From Melampsora larici-populina 98AG31 (lineage: Eukaryota > Basidiomycota > Pucciniomycetes > Pucciniales > Melampsoraceae), in contig NW_006768765.1 in NCBI RefSeq assembly GCF_000204055.1, positions 1,470,236 through 1,534,235 of the forward strand: a DNA stretch of 64,000 nucleotides, given 5' to 3'. Below are positions 11,845-22,688 of the stretch, piece after piece. The notes below the pieces were generated by a model. That model was not told where the DNA came from. It saw only the letters and a program-made list of their open reading frames with translations, and did not search any database. A program made the position numbers and the translations under genes. Every line of letters starts with the position of its first letter. The first letter of the stretch is position 1.

Positions 11845-12672
11845 ACTAAGTCATCGATCGATCGATCATCCACCCAAAGTAAACGAAAAGGAAGGGGGTA
11901 TCAAGTCAATAACTTTCTTCGATGAGATAATTGTCTGTCACACGATCGTCAGGCTGATATACTCAATCAGACATTCGTTAGAAACCTGCCAGGATTGATA
12001 TCACTCTGACGCGATTGTGTACGGACGTATGGTAGGATAAGGACCATCAATCAGAGTAGCTGGATCGTATTGGATGAGCTTCTCGGTCTTCACTTTTTCT
12101 GATTTCCCGGAATCAGCTTCCTCGATCGAGTGTATTGATGTCATAGGCTGTTGTTCCAAACAAGTCGAAGTCGTCGAAGAATCACATCGAAGTTCACGGC
12201 GAGTCGAAAGTTACCATTGAGAATGCGCGGGAGGTCTCATGCTGGATTCAGGCAGCGATGGATCCCAAGACATTGAGACCCGGACATGGGCTAGGGTTAT
12301 CCCTCACTCTTTCCCACTTCAACTTCTTGGACAACGCCCAGACGGTAGATCTGCTGAGCCGTACATAGACATCTCCTCACATTGCGCGCCACATAGTTGT
12401 GCAACGACACTTCTTTTAAAGATAGTGCAAGGTGGTGTCTGTGCTTTGGATCACTTTCTCTTGTCAACAAAAAGCCCTGCAATGGAAACTATTCACGAAT
12501 AGATTCCATAGTCTCTATAGCGAAGCTATGAACCTATGTTCCGAATCATCTATGATTGCAACACGGAGCATCTAGTTATATAGTTGTCGTACATCTAAGC
12601 TCTAGGTAGCTTGACAGAACCCTTGATCAACGATTAGATGATACATCTAAACATTTGGCTCTTGAAGCGCTT
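11845..12672. other. GPI3-GPI15 intergenic region
   Basis: About 830 bases between the GPI15 stop and the GPI3 start, both on the minus strand. It should hold the GPI15 3' UTR and the GPI3 promoter. An ORF at 12239-12502 on the plus strand looks non-coding. No TATA box or other site stands out. Confidence 0.5.
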
Positions 12673-13423
12673 TCAAATCCCATCCCCATCAAACATCACT
12701 TCCCTAATCCCACGCCAAACAGGTAAGATATATTCGAGTCGAGGTCGCAAAGCCTACCAATCAATCATCCGTATGAAACATCAACAAATTACTTTTTTTT
12801 CCGGTATGCTCCACATATGACTGACCCTAAAGATCCGACGAACTTCCATCTCTACCATATCACCAGTCTTACCTCGATCAATCACTATGGCAAGGTAAAA
12901 TTCCACATTCCAACAATCTATGGCTTCATGAATGATGACTTGTTGTATATGAAAGGCTGGTACAAACTCGCGTCGAGTGCCAAGTAGAGTAGTTTGACTG
13001 AGTTGGATCCCCAGCGTACCTAGAACAAGTACTGTCTCTATCATTTGTGTTTGGTATCAGATTAAGATCATACTAATTCTTCTTTTGGAATTACTAGCGA
13101 CATACCTGATTGGACTTGACTGAGCTTTGAGTAGGTCCAATAACTTAATATGATGAGATTAACGAAGCTAAAGATGGATGGCCAAGTCTTCTCTTGGACA
13201 AAGATCAGTATGGGTTGTCAATATGAATTGGGTATCACATTCGACTTGAACATTCACATACCGTCAACGCGAAGATAGTGCTAGACAAAGCAACCATGAA
13301 TGCATCGACCAATCCATAACGTCTGTCTGGTGCTCGAAGGGTATAGCTACGGGTACTTGGTCCGATTTTTTGAACCGAAAGAAGCGGAATAGACGAAGGT
13401 GGAGTGACTGGGTCTGAAGGCAT
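12673..13423 (-). CDS. GPI15: GPI-GlcNAc transferase subunit (PIG-H/Gpi15)
   Basis: Small subunit of the GPI-GlcNAc transferase complex in the ER membrane. The exons read MPSDPVTPPSSIPLLSVQKI...IFALT, then a membrane segment (EKTWPSIFSFVNLIILSYWT), then the PIG-H signature ETVLVLGTLGIQLSQTTLLG, REFVPAFHIQQVIIHEAID and WNVEFYLAIVIDRG, and a last exon LRPRLEYILPVWRGIREVMF ending at TGA. The LGIQL, FIP-like and PVWRGIR motifs are those of Pfam PIG-H. Four exons with GT-AG introns (for example GTATGT after IFALT, GTCAGT after VRRIFR). The start at 13423 is the only ATG that keeps this frame. The predicted protein of about 190 residues is the usual size. It sits 0.8 kb from GPI3 in the same orientation, so two subunits of one enzyme are neighbours. 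Confidence 0.85.
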
Positions 13424-13723
13424 TCATTCCGTGATAAAGGTCGAGTCAAGAATTGATGAGCATAAGGATGAGGACTGGACTGTTTGACGAGTAACGACTT
13501 GGTGGTCTTGTTTCTTTTTTGGCGGTGGTGCTGAGCAATGCCATACTTTGGTTTAAAGAGCATAGCATGGGTTTAAAGAGGTTATGCCTTTACCAAGTGA
13601 CCCTTCCAAACACATACATATTGGTCAAGGCCATGAAATTGCATCCTCTCTCATCCCCCCAGGTTTGGGAAAATGTCATTACCCAAAGGGAGATTTCGGG
13701 TTGAATTTTTTGAGACACCTTTA

Positions 13724-13868
13724 GGGCCCGTTCACTTAAGCAATTTCTGGTGAGAAATCACATTCTGCAAAATTTAAAGTGTCTATTTGGTGGTGCATGT
13801 TTCATTTTTGCATTAAAAAATTTACAGAATGTGATTTCTGGTCAGAAATTCCTTAAGTGAACGCACCC
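13724..13868. mobile_element. MITE, 145 bp, Harbinger-like ends
   Basis: The left end GGGCCCGTTCACTTAAG and the right end CTTAAGTGAACGCACCC are inverted with two mismatches. The inner parts also pair (ATTTCTGG and CCAGAAAT, AATGTGATTTC and GAAATCACATT). The flanks are TTA at the left and TTG at the right, consistent with a decayed 3-bp duplication. The first seven bases match the PIF/Harbinger ends at 31636 and 49852. No coding capacity. Confidence 0.65.
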
Positions 13869-14309
13869 TTGATCACAATATTGCTGAAATCTTCTGAGAG
13901 GATGAGAAGGTAAGATGAGATGTGAGCCCGATGATCTGAAAAGGGACGATTCAAAATGGTCTGAAGCGTGCAGAACATCAGATGTTCTTTATTGGAAGAA
14001 CCATATAGCTTTTCTTCCTTGTTTCAAAACAACCAAAAGATATTTAAGCAGGGAACCCTGACCGCTGATCATCATCCTAGCCTTACCATGCTTTATTGTT
14101 TTTACAAGTCTACATCTTGCTGCATCTTGTCACTATGAACTTACTCAACACCTTATCTTTCAGGATCTACATCCATCCCATCAATTCTTTCATACTTCTA
14201 TACAAAATGGTATCAACTAATTCTCAATCATAAAAGAAGTGATGCAAAAATAACCCAAACAAAAAAGAGTCTCACAATAAGGTTTCAAGAAAAAAAAATT
14301 TGGACGGGG
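13869..14309. other. No gene seen
   Basis: Spacer between the MITE and the XPT1 stop codon; AT-rich with nothing recognisable. Confidence 0.4.
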
Positions 14310-15813
14310 TTAAACTAAAACTTCGGTTAATTGTTCAGAAGACGAGTTTGCTAAACGTTCGTGTTCATCTATATCTGTTGCTTCCCATGGATACTACATC
14401 ATTAATCCAACTTCTTGTTAGTTAACTTTTGCGTTTTTTTACAATTTTAAAGATTAGATTCAGATCAGAATTCAACTCACATCAACCCATTGATCGCCAA
14501 TCGTCTTGCCAGCGAAATACTTGACATGATCTGGAATCTGAGCAGACTTGGGTTTATCTTTATTATGCACTGTATATAATCAATCAAGTCAACAAGCGGG
14601 TCAAAGGAACTTGCTTGGAAGGATCCCTCAAGTTAAAAAAGGTTTCACTAACCAACAAAGATAGCAAATTCAGTTGGATCCAACTTCTTTCTTTCATCCT
14701 CACTCAATTTCTCAAGTTGAGCTTTCACATCTTTCTCTAATTCAGCCACTGCATATGATAAAGTCGTTCGGGTATCATCAACTTCATCCTAAGTTTAAAA
14801 GTTCATTGAGAAGAAGAAGCAGAATTGATGAGTTGAGTCTGAGATTCAAGGGTTTTTTTGGAATCGAGGTGAGAAAGTTCACTTACAACTATCAAGATCC
14901 GTCGACCGAGTAAGGGGGTATGTCCAAGGGTCGAGAAATCTAACCTAGATTGATCATCATAAGTCTATTGATCTTCATATAAGATATTATAACTTGAACA
15001 CAAAGCTAACCATTGTGTTCTATGTATGCAAAAAAACAAATTTGTTAACTTTGATGGTGATGTGTCTCTGATTTAAGTTCTTGTAACTTACCTTACCACT
15101 TCTTTTCCAACCTTTTGCTCAGTAGATGGTAAACCATTTGTAAGAGCTGTACCAAGTTCCTCATACAAAGATAATCCAATAGCCTAACCAAGTCATCGAA
15201 AATGACATGAGTTCAATGCGAAAAAAACCCCGATTTAAGGATTTTGAGGAACTTTTGGGTTGGTTTCTTACCTGGATTGGAATATTCTTTCGACATGGAG
15301 TTTTAAGAAATGTACGCTGAAAAAAGTATAAATGAAAGATTTTGTTAGCTGGTTGTGTTGTAAACTATAAGAATCACTAGATGGGACTTTAGGTAAGAAA
15401 AACGTACAAGAACTCGGGCTGGAAAAAATCCTCCTCCTCCAATAGCAATCATAATATCGGGACTATATAAAAAGAGATTTTAGTGATTCAATCAATTTTT
15501 TTTGAGATCAAAGAACCATTAAGACCAGAAAAAATTGACTGACCCGAATTCATCACGGATTTTAGTAGCAGTTGATCTGATCGTACGCTAATGATGATAA
15601 ATGATGAATGATAAACCATTTGATGAGTTTTTTCTTAATCTTAACTTATCTTTAATCATGAAAAACATCAAATTAGGCTTACATGGATTTCGTTATAAGT
15701 TATTCGAACATCTAAGATCTTAATCAAACCAACTCAGCTTTTAAGATATAATAGGTAATCGATTAAAGAAAACCAAATCAATAAGCCAACTTACGTCCGT
15801 CATGGGTAGACAT
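14310..15813 (-). CDS. XPT1: Xanthine/purine phosphoribosyltransferase
   Basis: Purine-salvage enzyme that joins xanthine (and possibly guanine or hypoxanthine) to PRPP to give the nucleotide; probably cytosolic. The gene is spread over about eight small exons that join to MSTHDG, HVRITYNEIH, SVRSTATKIRDEFG, PDIMIAIGGGGFFPARVL, RTFLKTPCRKNIPIQ, AIGLSLYEELGTAL, GKEVVRTQWLDFSTLG and the PRPP-binding loop ILIVDEVDDTRTTL. These are followed by LEKDVKAQLEKLS, the FVVHNKDKPKSAQIPDHVKY region and YPWEATDIDEHERLAN. The order and spacing follow yeast Xpt1 closely, including the NKDKPK and PW-DIEEH signatures. All junctions I checked carry GT and AG. The start is the ATG at 15813 in a tiny first exon and the stop is TAA at 14310. 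It appears intact. HPT1-type HGPRTs share the PRPP loop, but the tail favours Xpt1. Confidence 0.88.
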
Positions 15814-15929
15814 TTTTTTGCAGATTTGGTTTATTTAGAATGCGAGTGAGATCTTTGAAAAGCTTTCTCTTTCGTCGGTCTTTGTTTTGCTTGATAAGAT
15901 CACAGCCATTTGCATCAAGATTGTCAGGG

Positions 15930-16025
15930 TCCCGGCCCCGTAAGCTTGACTAAAAGCCCCTCGAATGCGCGTTCGCCGCGACGGCCCCGTGGTTTTCTCT
16001 GACCCGAGACAAACTTACCATTGGC
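15930..16025. other. GC-rich block beside the hAT-type MITE
   Basis: A short stretch of strongly GC-rich sequence (GGTCCCGGCCCCG, GCGTTCGCCGCGACGG) stands out from the AT-rich surroundings and directly precedes the MITE at 16034. It may be the remnant of a related element; no paired end was found. Confidence 0.3.
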
Positions 16026-16033
16026 ATTCCACC

Positions 16034-16762
16034 TCAGGATGAGCCCCGGGCAGTCGGGCTCGGGGACCGGCCAGAACGACCCACCGAGCAAAATCTAAGA
16101 GCCCTGCCCGGCTTCCGAGCCGAACCCGCCTCGACGGGGACTCTTCCCCGGACACGTAGACCGGTCCCCGCCACCGAGAAAACGGTGCCCTACCGATATG
16201 TCGGTTCTCCGTCAAGTCCCCGCGAGTTCTCGATTGGACTGACCTTTTCCTGGAAATATTTCAACATGAAAAGCTTGATTGGTGAAGTGCCCGCTGCTAC
16301 CCATGGCTGATCATGCATGTATAAAGGCAGAACCTATAGCTGTGATTGAATGATGTCCATCTATTCAGTTTCATCTCCTCACCTTTCCCTCACCTATCGA
16401 TCATGATTCTTTCGTCATCTCGATTTCTAACTCTTTATCGTTTTTATTATCTTGATATTTAATTCTTTATTGTTTTTATTATCTCAATTTGTAACTCTCT
16501 TTGAACACTGTTAATCGCTTCCTTGTATGTATCAACTGCTTGTTCACCCATCCTTGCTTGAATATGTATCATAACTGTTCATAATCTATGTACGGTTTCT
16601 CGGTTCTCCGAGAAAAATCGGGGATCTTGATACCTCAGGCCGGACCCCGATCCGACGGACCCGGGTCGGTGTCGGGGCTCTCAGAGCTCTAGCCCGGCTA
16701 CCGTATCGACGGTACGGTAGACCGGGGATCTCCGCCTCCGCCGGAGCCGGGGCTCATCCTGA
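16034..16762. mobile_element. hAT-type MITE, 729 bp, GC-rich ends
   Basis: The termini TCAGGATGAGCCCCGG (16034-16049) and CCGGGGCTCATCCTGA (16747-16762) are perfect inverse complements. Both are flanked by the 8-bp direct repeat ATTCCACC (16026-16033 and 16763-16770), which fits hAT-type transposition. The outer 200 bases on each side are very GC-rich (CCCCGG, GGACCGG, GACGG repeats) while the middle (16240-16590) is AT-rich and carries no gene. A non-autonomous element. Confidence 0.85.
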
Positions 16763-16770
16763 ATTCCACC

Positions 16771-17084
16771 ACTGCCAACAATTATTGATGCGATTCTTTT
16801 GGATCGATTCTGATCGATTGCTACATAAACTCAAATCTGTTGAGATGAAACCATTAGGATGATTCGAAGAGATCTGCCCCAAGATTGAACATAGTCAAAT
16901 GGCCAAGCCTGAACCCATGCTGTTTAAAATCAAGCGTTCAATCTGTGAGGACCATGTGTGATTTTTAAATTGATTGATAGGATGCCAAGGATGAATTGAA
17001 ATGTTTTTGAGACTACGCATTCTGGTATGACTGAATGCCCAATGGGTCAAATTTTGAGAAATCATGAAGAACCAGTAAGCCTGG
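16771..17084. other. No gene seen
   Basis: Plain AT-rich spacer between two non-autonomous elements. Confidence 0.4.
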
Positions 17085-17745
17085 CGTTATATCCCCAGAA
17101 CTTTTAAGTATGGGGCTCGGTAATGCGACGTATGATTTTGGTGGGACAAAAGATCTGGGAATTCAGACCGTGAGGTTTCTGAAAATCAAATGTAAAGTCC
17201 GACGGGGGTCAGCTCACTTTGGGCGTTAAGTTACGTCGTTGTGCTCAAAACGGTGAATGGCTTTGTTGTGGTGATTCGTGGTGACGAAGCCGAAGTAGCG
17301 TCGCGGAGTCACCGTTTCGGTCTCAACGTTGAGGACGAGCAACAAGCGGGATCAAACAATTGATCCTTTCGTCGTTGCTTTGACGCTCGAGCAAGCCGCG
17401 TTGCAGATGAGAGGTGTTGTGAGTCGGAAACGCGTGGCAGCCCCGCTGCACTCGCACTGGATTCAGATGTTGTGATACGTGCGTTGGACTGACTGGAGGC
17501 CCCATTGTGAAGCCGAATCAGATCAGGATACGTGCTGAGTTGTGGTATTTACTCGCTCGACCCTAATTGGTCTGTCGCCGTGTTTCTCGGTACGGACGTC
17601 GTCTTCAGGAAGACGGGGGTTAACAAATGTCCGCGATCTGACAAAGCTTTGGACTTATCACTCTTGAGCTCATCGTGTTCGTCACCTTATACTTTGCCAA
17701 AATCTGTTGATCTCATCGCCTGTCAGACCTTGTTTCCTAACGAAC

Positions 17746-18111
17746 ATGGCACCCTCAAAACCTGGGAAGACCGACGCTTCCAGACCAGCACCGTACCATG
17801 ACATTCAGCCAAAGGGATCGTCACCTTTGACCTTAATCAAAACCAGCACTGAGGATATCCCTTTCGCAGCCAACATACACGACTGGCTGCCTTACTCACT
17901 TGTTCATATCGTGCCGCCACCTGCTGGGTTCGGCCACAACCCGTTATCGAATTGCTTTGTAAGCACTTATCAGCCATCCAAGGTGAAGCTGATGCATTCC
18001 TCTCACACCTGCGTTTGTACAACAGTTCGAACAAGCCCAGGAAGCAAAGGCAAAACTAGGAACAAATCATCAAGCTCTCGCCCGTCACTTCCGCTAGGTA
18101 TCTTTCCCTAA
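17746..18111 (+). CDS. Hypothetical short protein inside the 2-kb element
   Basis: From the ATG at 17746 the frame reads MAPSKPGKTDASRPAPYHDI and stays open for about 120 residues (Pro, Ser and Lys rich; IHDWLPYSLVHIVPPP in the middle). I do not recognise the family. Its 3' part overlaps the left copy of the 255-bp duplication. It may be a gag-like or captured fragment, or not a gene at all. Confidence 0.25.
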   Translation: MAPSKPGKTDASRPAPYHDIQPKGSSPLTLIKTSTEDIPFAANIHDWLPYSLVHIVPPPAGFGHNPLSNCFVSTYQPSKVKLMHSSHTCVCTTVRTSPGSKGKTRNKSSSSRPSLPLGIFP

Positions 18112-18256
18112 CTCTCAAAGTTTCTTGTTTATAATTACCTTCATGTTGTAAATCAGTTTCGACGATCTTTTTTCTAACCGCGTCTCGTTTCTCGAGCGTT
18201 CCGGTGCGGCTAGCAGCACTCCTGGGACCTCGGCACAGGCTAGGTGTTATTTTTTC
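18002..18256. repeat. Direct repeat, copy 1 (about 255 bp)
   Basis: Starts CTCACACCTGCGTTTGTAC and ends near GGCACAGGCTAGGTGTTA. It recurs at 18509-18760 at well over 90% identity by eye, about 507 bases further on, with a few substitutions and small indels. Confidence 0.9.
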
Positions 18257-18508
18257 ATAAATTTCAATGTATTGAAGTCTTCACCAATCCAGCATCAACG
18301 TCGTATTCCAATCCAAGACATTCGTGACCCAGGATGATCTTTCCATCCAACCGAATAAACTCCTGTGCAATCAAATCGACAAGCACAACGTATCCATGAG
18401 TGACCACACCACCGTTACCATTAAATTCACGTTCAAATCCTCACCAGCGCAGGGAGACTTGCTCCAGCGCTGCTCCTGTCCAACTCTCTAGTCCACCAAC
18501 CAAATGAG

Positions 18509-18760
18509 CTCACACCTGCGTTTGTACAACAGTTCGAACAAGCCTGGGAAGCAAAGGCAAAACTAGGAACGAATCCTCAAGCTCTCGCCCGTCACTTCCG
18601 CTAGGTAGTTTTCCTTAACTCAAAGTTTCTTGTTTACAATTACCTTCATGTTGTAAATCAGCTTCGACAATGTTTTTTCTAACCACGTCTCGTTTCTCGA
18701 GCGTTCCGGTGCGGCTAGCGGCACTCCCGGGAGCTCGGCACAGGCTAGGTGTTACTTTTT
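18509..18760. repeat. Direct repeat, copy 2
   Basis: Second copy of the repeat at 18002-18256, same orientation. The sequence between the copies (18257-18508) is unique. Confidence 0.9.
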
Positions 18761-19324
18761 GTCTTAGTGTCCCCTCGGTTTTGATTCTACTCGTTTTTTC
18801 ATTCCCCTCTCTCTCGTGTATAATTCAAAGTTTGGATCCAGTTGGTGCTCATTTCATTTGCGCGCTGATGGGCTATGCGCGGATTCACTTCCTGAGCGGC
18901 AACGCGCCAAAAGCACGATCCGCGCAAATGAGCCTCATTATCGAGGCCCAGGTTTTTCCAAACCCTACCCTTGGTCTTCCTAGACCGAGGGAAACCCGAG
19001 GCCAAGGGAAGACGTCTTACCAATCCTTAAACCCTTGGGAGAACCCCTTTTGGATCTCCAAATTAAGATATTCCAATTCCCTTTTGAATAGTTCTGGGGA
19101 TATAACGGCGTGCGATGAGCATTATCTGTGATTGGAAATGTCAAATTCTACTTTTCAACTCAAAGAGAAAGAAAGTCAGTATGATTTGATTTCAAGTGAA
19201 GATGATTCCAATCCAATCCAATGAAATGCTTTAACTCAAGTCTTGATGGATGAGGATTGATGACCAGTTTACCATCATCTTGAATTTCTTTGTACCATCA
19301 TCCAACTTGAATTCTTCATCAAAA

Positions 19325-20089
19325 ATGCCCAAAGAAAAGAAAAAATTAAAAATCAAAATCAAAATCATCACTTTTAACAAACGTTTATCAAGTAGATTAA
19401 CTTCATTAAATTCAACTTTCACTTTCAATTCTTCTTCAAAATCTCAATCACTCTATCAATCTATCCAACCTGAACCTGCTTTAACTCTAGACTTACTCGA
19501 AATTAAAAACCCAATCAATCTAGATTTACAAAAACTTAAGCCTACTACTAAACCAGAAGTCATCGATCTTATCAACATTTCAATCCCAATCAACTTCCAT
19601 CCCAAAACAGATTCTATAAATTTAAATCCATTCTGTCCAATTTCAAAACCATCATCTAAAAAGATTCTTCATCGAAGATTCGTTTCATTACCACCTAAGC
19701 TTACTACAATCTTTGAAGATCAACTTAAAGAAAAAGAAGAAGAAGAACGTCATACTTGTTTTGTAGAGATCAAAATCATCAATCGGTCTTCAACTTATAC
19801 TTATCATAGTATTGATGAACCATCCAAAAGACATAAAGGATCATACAGACCTGGTTCAGAGTTCGTAAGTTGACATTTCACCTATTAATCATAATTTTCT
19901 AATTCCAAAGAAATCGATTCTTGATGATTGATCCTATGTTTTGGTTTTCCTTGTGATTTGGAATAGATCCAACTACGTGGTACACCTTCTAAGCCTTACC
20001 CACATCTAACTGGGGTTTTGAATCCGCCTAAGAGAAAATATAAATCAAGTCCTTTTATGATTAAACATCGTTCTAGATATTCATCATGA
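19325..20089 (+). CDS. Conserved-looking hypothetical protein, two exons
   Basis: Exon 1 runs 19325-19864 and exon 2 runs 19967-20089, with an intron bounded by GTAAGT and TAG that keeps the frame. The protein is about 220 residues. It has a lysine-rich start (MPKEKKKLKIKIKI), a Ser/Thr/Asn/Pro-rich middle, a short acidic coiled-coil-like run (EDQLKEKEEEERH) and a basic C-terminus (PYPHLTGVLNPPKRKYKSS ending RSRYSS). I recognise no domain. The basic ends would suit a nuclear protein, but that is only inference. An in-frame ATG at 19250 is less likely as it lies in AT-rich leader-like sequence. Confidence 0.6.
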
Positions 20090-20555
20090 AGACTATCAAC
20101 AAAGGACCAGTTCTATTGATTGATCTACTTGTAATGTAATCTTCATTCAACATATATCATTTTATCTTATCAACTAAGCAAATGACCATCAATCTGTTTT
20201 GATTGTATTTTAAGTATGATCCGATTCCAAACTCTTTCAGTTCAAATAATAATGTTTTTTGTAAAGACATCAACCAAAAATCTAAGATTTAATTTCAAAA
20301 TGTATACATAATCACTTGATTCACTTTTAACTAAATTGTATATAATCTTAACCAAGTTTTGTATCATAAAATCTAATCATGTTTACATACAACCTCGTAT
20401 CCTAAATAAAATTAATAATGTATATATCCTTTATTCAAAAGAATTGGACAGTTGTTTTGATTTGTTAAATTGAAACATGAAGCATTTTCAAATTGTTGTG
20501 AGGAATTAATTATGCATATAAAATAGTAAAGTGATCATGACTTTTACCTTCAGGT
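20090..20555. other. No gene seen
   Basis: AT-rich sequence after the hypothetical gene, presumably including its 3' UTR. Confidence 0.4.
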
Positions 20556-21090
20556 TGGACAAACAGATACACTAACTGTAAGAATTAAACAGGTTTATCA
20601 AAGTGATCATTGACACCGCGGGAATCATTAAGTGTGAAACCCAATTGAGCAAAGTCGCGGTGTCTGGGTCCGCGACTTTCTTCAATTGTGGATCTTGTTC
20701 GCCATAGGTTTGCTATAGGTTTGCTAGCTTGCATTGAGCTGCCCTCGAGTTGTCCGCCTGAGCTGCAGTACATGTTATGCATGTTTTTCCTTTCAATATC
20801 CTCAGACCACTCAAGATCATCATGTATGAGTCATGAGCTTTATTATGTATATGTTACAAGAGTCTAGACATATGGTACCTCCATTAGTCCATACTACAGC
20901 CTGAGTGGATGACTATGTAGAGGGCAGCTCAAGACGAGCTTGCAAACCTATGGCAAACCTGTGGCAAACGAGATCCGTGATTGAAGGAAGTCGCGGACCC
21001 GGACACCACGACTTTGCTCAATCTGGTTTCACACTTAATGATTCCCGTGGTGTGATTACCACATTCGATTTGATCCATTTATCAGAATCT

Positions 21091-21893
21091 TTTTTTGTTT
21101 TTTTTATTGCAATGTTTAAAGTGCCTCCTGAGCCGTAGGCTATCAGGCACTAACTACTTGTGCTCCGCTCCAGTAAAAACCCCTGTGGGGAAAAGGTCAC
21201 GTGCTGGCTGTTTGAAGTATTACAAGTGTTATTTTTGGAACAGTTAATGGTGCTAAAGGATGGGGTACATTTAGATGTGTGGGGTATGGATAGTTTGGGG
21301 AGTGGTTTCATCAATTATTGATGCCCAGACCCATCGGCTCTTTAGCCTCCAGGTTGAGTTAGTGAATTTGGCGATACCTTTGAAGGATTTTGGGTTGTGG
21401 AGAATGTCAGTCGATTCTCTCAACTGAAGCTCGTTTATTGATTCAATGAGTTTTGTGTGTTGGTGTTCGTATCTATGACAGATGAATAAGAAATGTTCAA
21501 CAGTTTCCACTCCTGCGTGGCACTCACATAGGGGGTCAAACCGTTGTTGATGTTTAAATAGGTAAGAATTTAGATGAATGTGATTTGATTGTAATTGTGT
21601 AATTGTCGACACTTCGAGTTTGCATAAGTTGCTGAGTGCCTTAAGGTGTTGTTGTTGACATGGCTTGTGGCCCAGCCTCTTGATATCCTCGGGCGTGAAG
21701 TTGCTCTTGTCGGCTTTTGACCAAGCCTTGATTGCGGTCGTGAATCCTGCTAGTGATGGTGTAGAAGTGAAGGTACTCGACAGCTCTCTTTTTGCCAAGG
21801 CGTTAGCTATTTTGTCAACCACCTCGTTCCCACTTACTCTGCGATGTCCTGGGCACCATCGGATCGTGACCCTTGCATTCACGAAGGTCACAG
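21091..21893 (-). mobile_element. 5'-truncated LINE retrotransposon
   Basis: The 12-bp direct repeat TTATCAGAATCT stands at 21079-21090 and 21894-21905. Inside the left copy begins a poly-T run (21091-21112), which is the poly-A tail of a minus-strand LINE. The 5' end is truncated within the C-terminal coding region. This is target-primed reverse transcription with a clean duplication. Confidence 0.85.
21271..21891 (-). pseudogene. LINE ORF2 C-terminus (RNase H tail and zinc motif)
   Basis: The fragment starts in the last RNase H block (VTIRWCPGHRRVSGNEVVDKI, the W-PGH-x-GNE-D motif) and runs to the typical LINE C-terminal zinc motif. This is C-x-C in PLCECHAGVETVEHFLFICHR, that is CxC followed by H and C. 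RNase H plus this tail points to a Tad/I-like clade. The reverse transcriptase and endonuclease parts are missing because the copy is 5'-truncated; the retained reading frame is open. Confidence 0.8.
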
Positions 21894-21905
21894 TTATCAG
21901 AATCT

Positions 21906-22688
21906 ACACCACTCTGTCTACTTCTTTGGGATATAAAGACCTGAATCATATTTCAATGAGGAAAATTATATAAAGTGTTTTAATGCATGTAAAATCTTGG
22001 AAACAAACCAATCAAATATATACTATGTGCCAAATCTACCTACATATAATAAAGGAAAGTAATTTAAGAAAAAAAAGATTAATACTCACCTGCTTCAATG
22101 GCTCTTGCTCTTTTGAGTAGCACCTTTCTGTTCCGGGTCCTCCCACCCTGTGATGAAACTCAGGACATATCACTCTTCATTCAACCTTCTGTGAGTTGAG
22201 CCAAGGGTCCTTCTATACCACTAGTGATTTACCACCCGGCTACTTTGATGGCACATGTCTTTTGAGTAATGTTCTTTTGCCCGGGGACTCCCAAGTTGTG
22301 ATGTAGCACAATGCTTGCTTTGGTTCTGTTGCAAGTAGATACTTTGTGCCCACACACTGATTGCTGGTGTCTGCCAGGTACATCTGTGGATATTGGCATT
22401 TGTTTTGTTGCACAATCATGCCTGAACAAGCAACTGTGTGTTTTTTTAGAGCAGGGTTCCAATGGATGTGTTGCCTTGACTCATGCCTGTGTGTCGGCTG
22501 GGCGCCAATTGTCTAGTTTACAATAAGAATGATTGGATTATAGATCATAAATTGATGAATTTACAACAAGAATCATCTGAATTAAAAAAGAAATTTAAAC
22601 AAAATCAAAAAGAAACCATTTGAACACATCAACATTGCCGAGCTCATAAAAGATTTCCTCTCATTAACATCAAGTATGATTTTAAATG
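21906..22688. other. No clear gene; two related short segments
   Basis: Two stretches near 22100-22160 and 22240-22310 look alike (CTTTTGAGTAGCACC / CTTTTGAGTAATGTTC, followed by a GGGTCC or GGGGACTCCC run and GTGATG), a weak local duplication. No ORF is recognisable. Confidence 0.35.

Larger units (their letters stand above)
17085..19107. mobile_element. Non-autonomous element with 18-bp inverted ends, about 2.0 kb
   Basis: CGTTATATCCCCAGAACT at 17085-17102 has a perfect inverse complement at 19090-19107. I could not find a convincing target duplication next to them, so the superfamily is unknown. The interior holds one short ORF and an internal direct duplication and no transposase. The ends could instead be two separate insertions of one family in opposite orientation. 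Confidence 0.5.
20556..21937. mobile_element. Fold-back (long inverted repeat) element cut by a LINE
   Basis: The left arm (about 20590-20775) and right arm (about 20893-21072) are imperfect inverse complements of about 180 bases, sharing CATTAAGTGTGAAACC, AAAGTCGCGGTGTC, GCCATAGGTTTGC and GAGCTGCCCTC-type blocks. Weaker pairing continues outward if the LINE at 21091-21893 is removed, so the element once reached about 21935. No ORF in it is recognisable. Confidence 0.6.

Noticed and set aside
12239..12502. ORF between GPI15 and GPI3
   Set aside because: No motif, composition unlike the neighbours, and it lies where the GPI3 promoter and GPI15 3' UTR are expected.
18002..18760. CRISPR-like or LTR-pair reading of the two 255-bp repeats
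   Set aside because: Only two long copies 250 bases apart, without TG...CA ends or short spacers; a simple internal duplication fits better.
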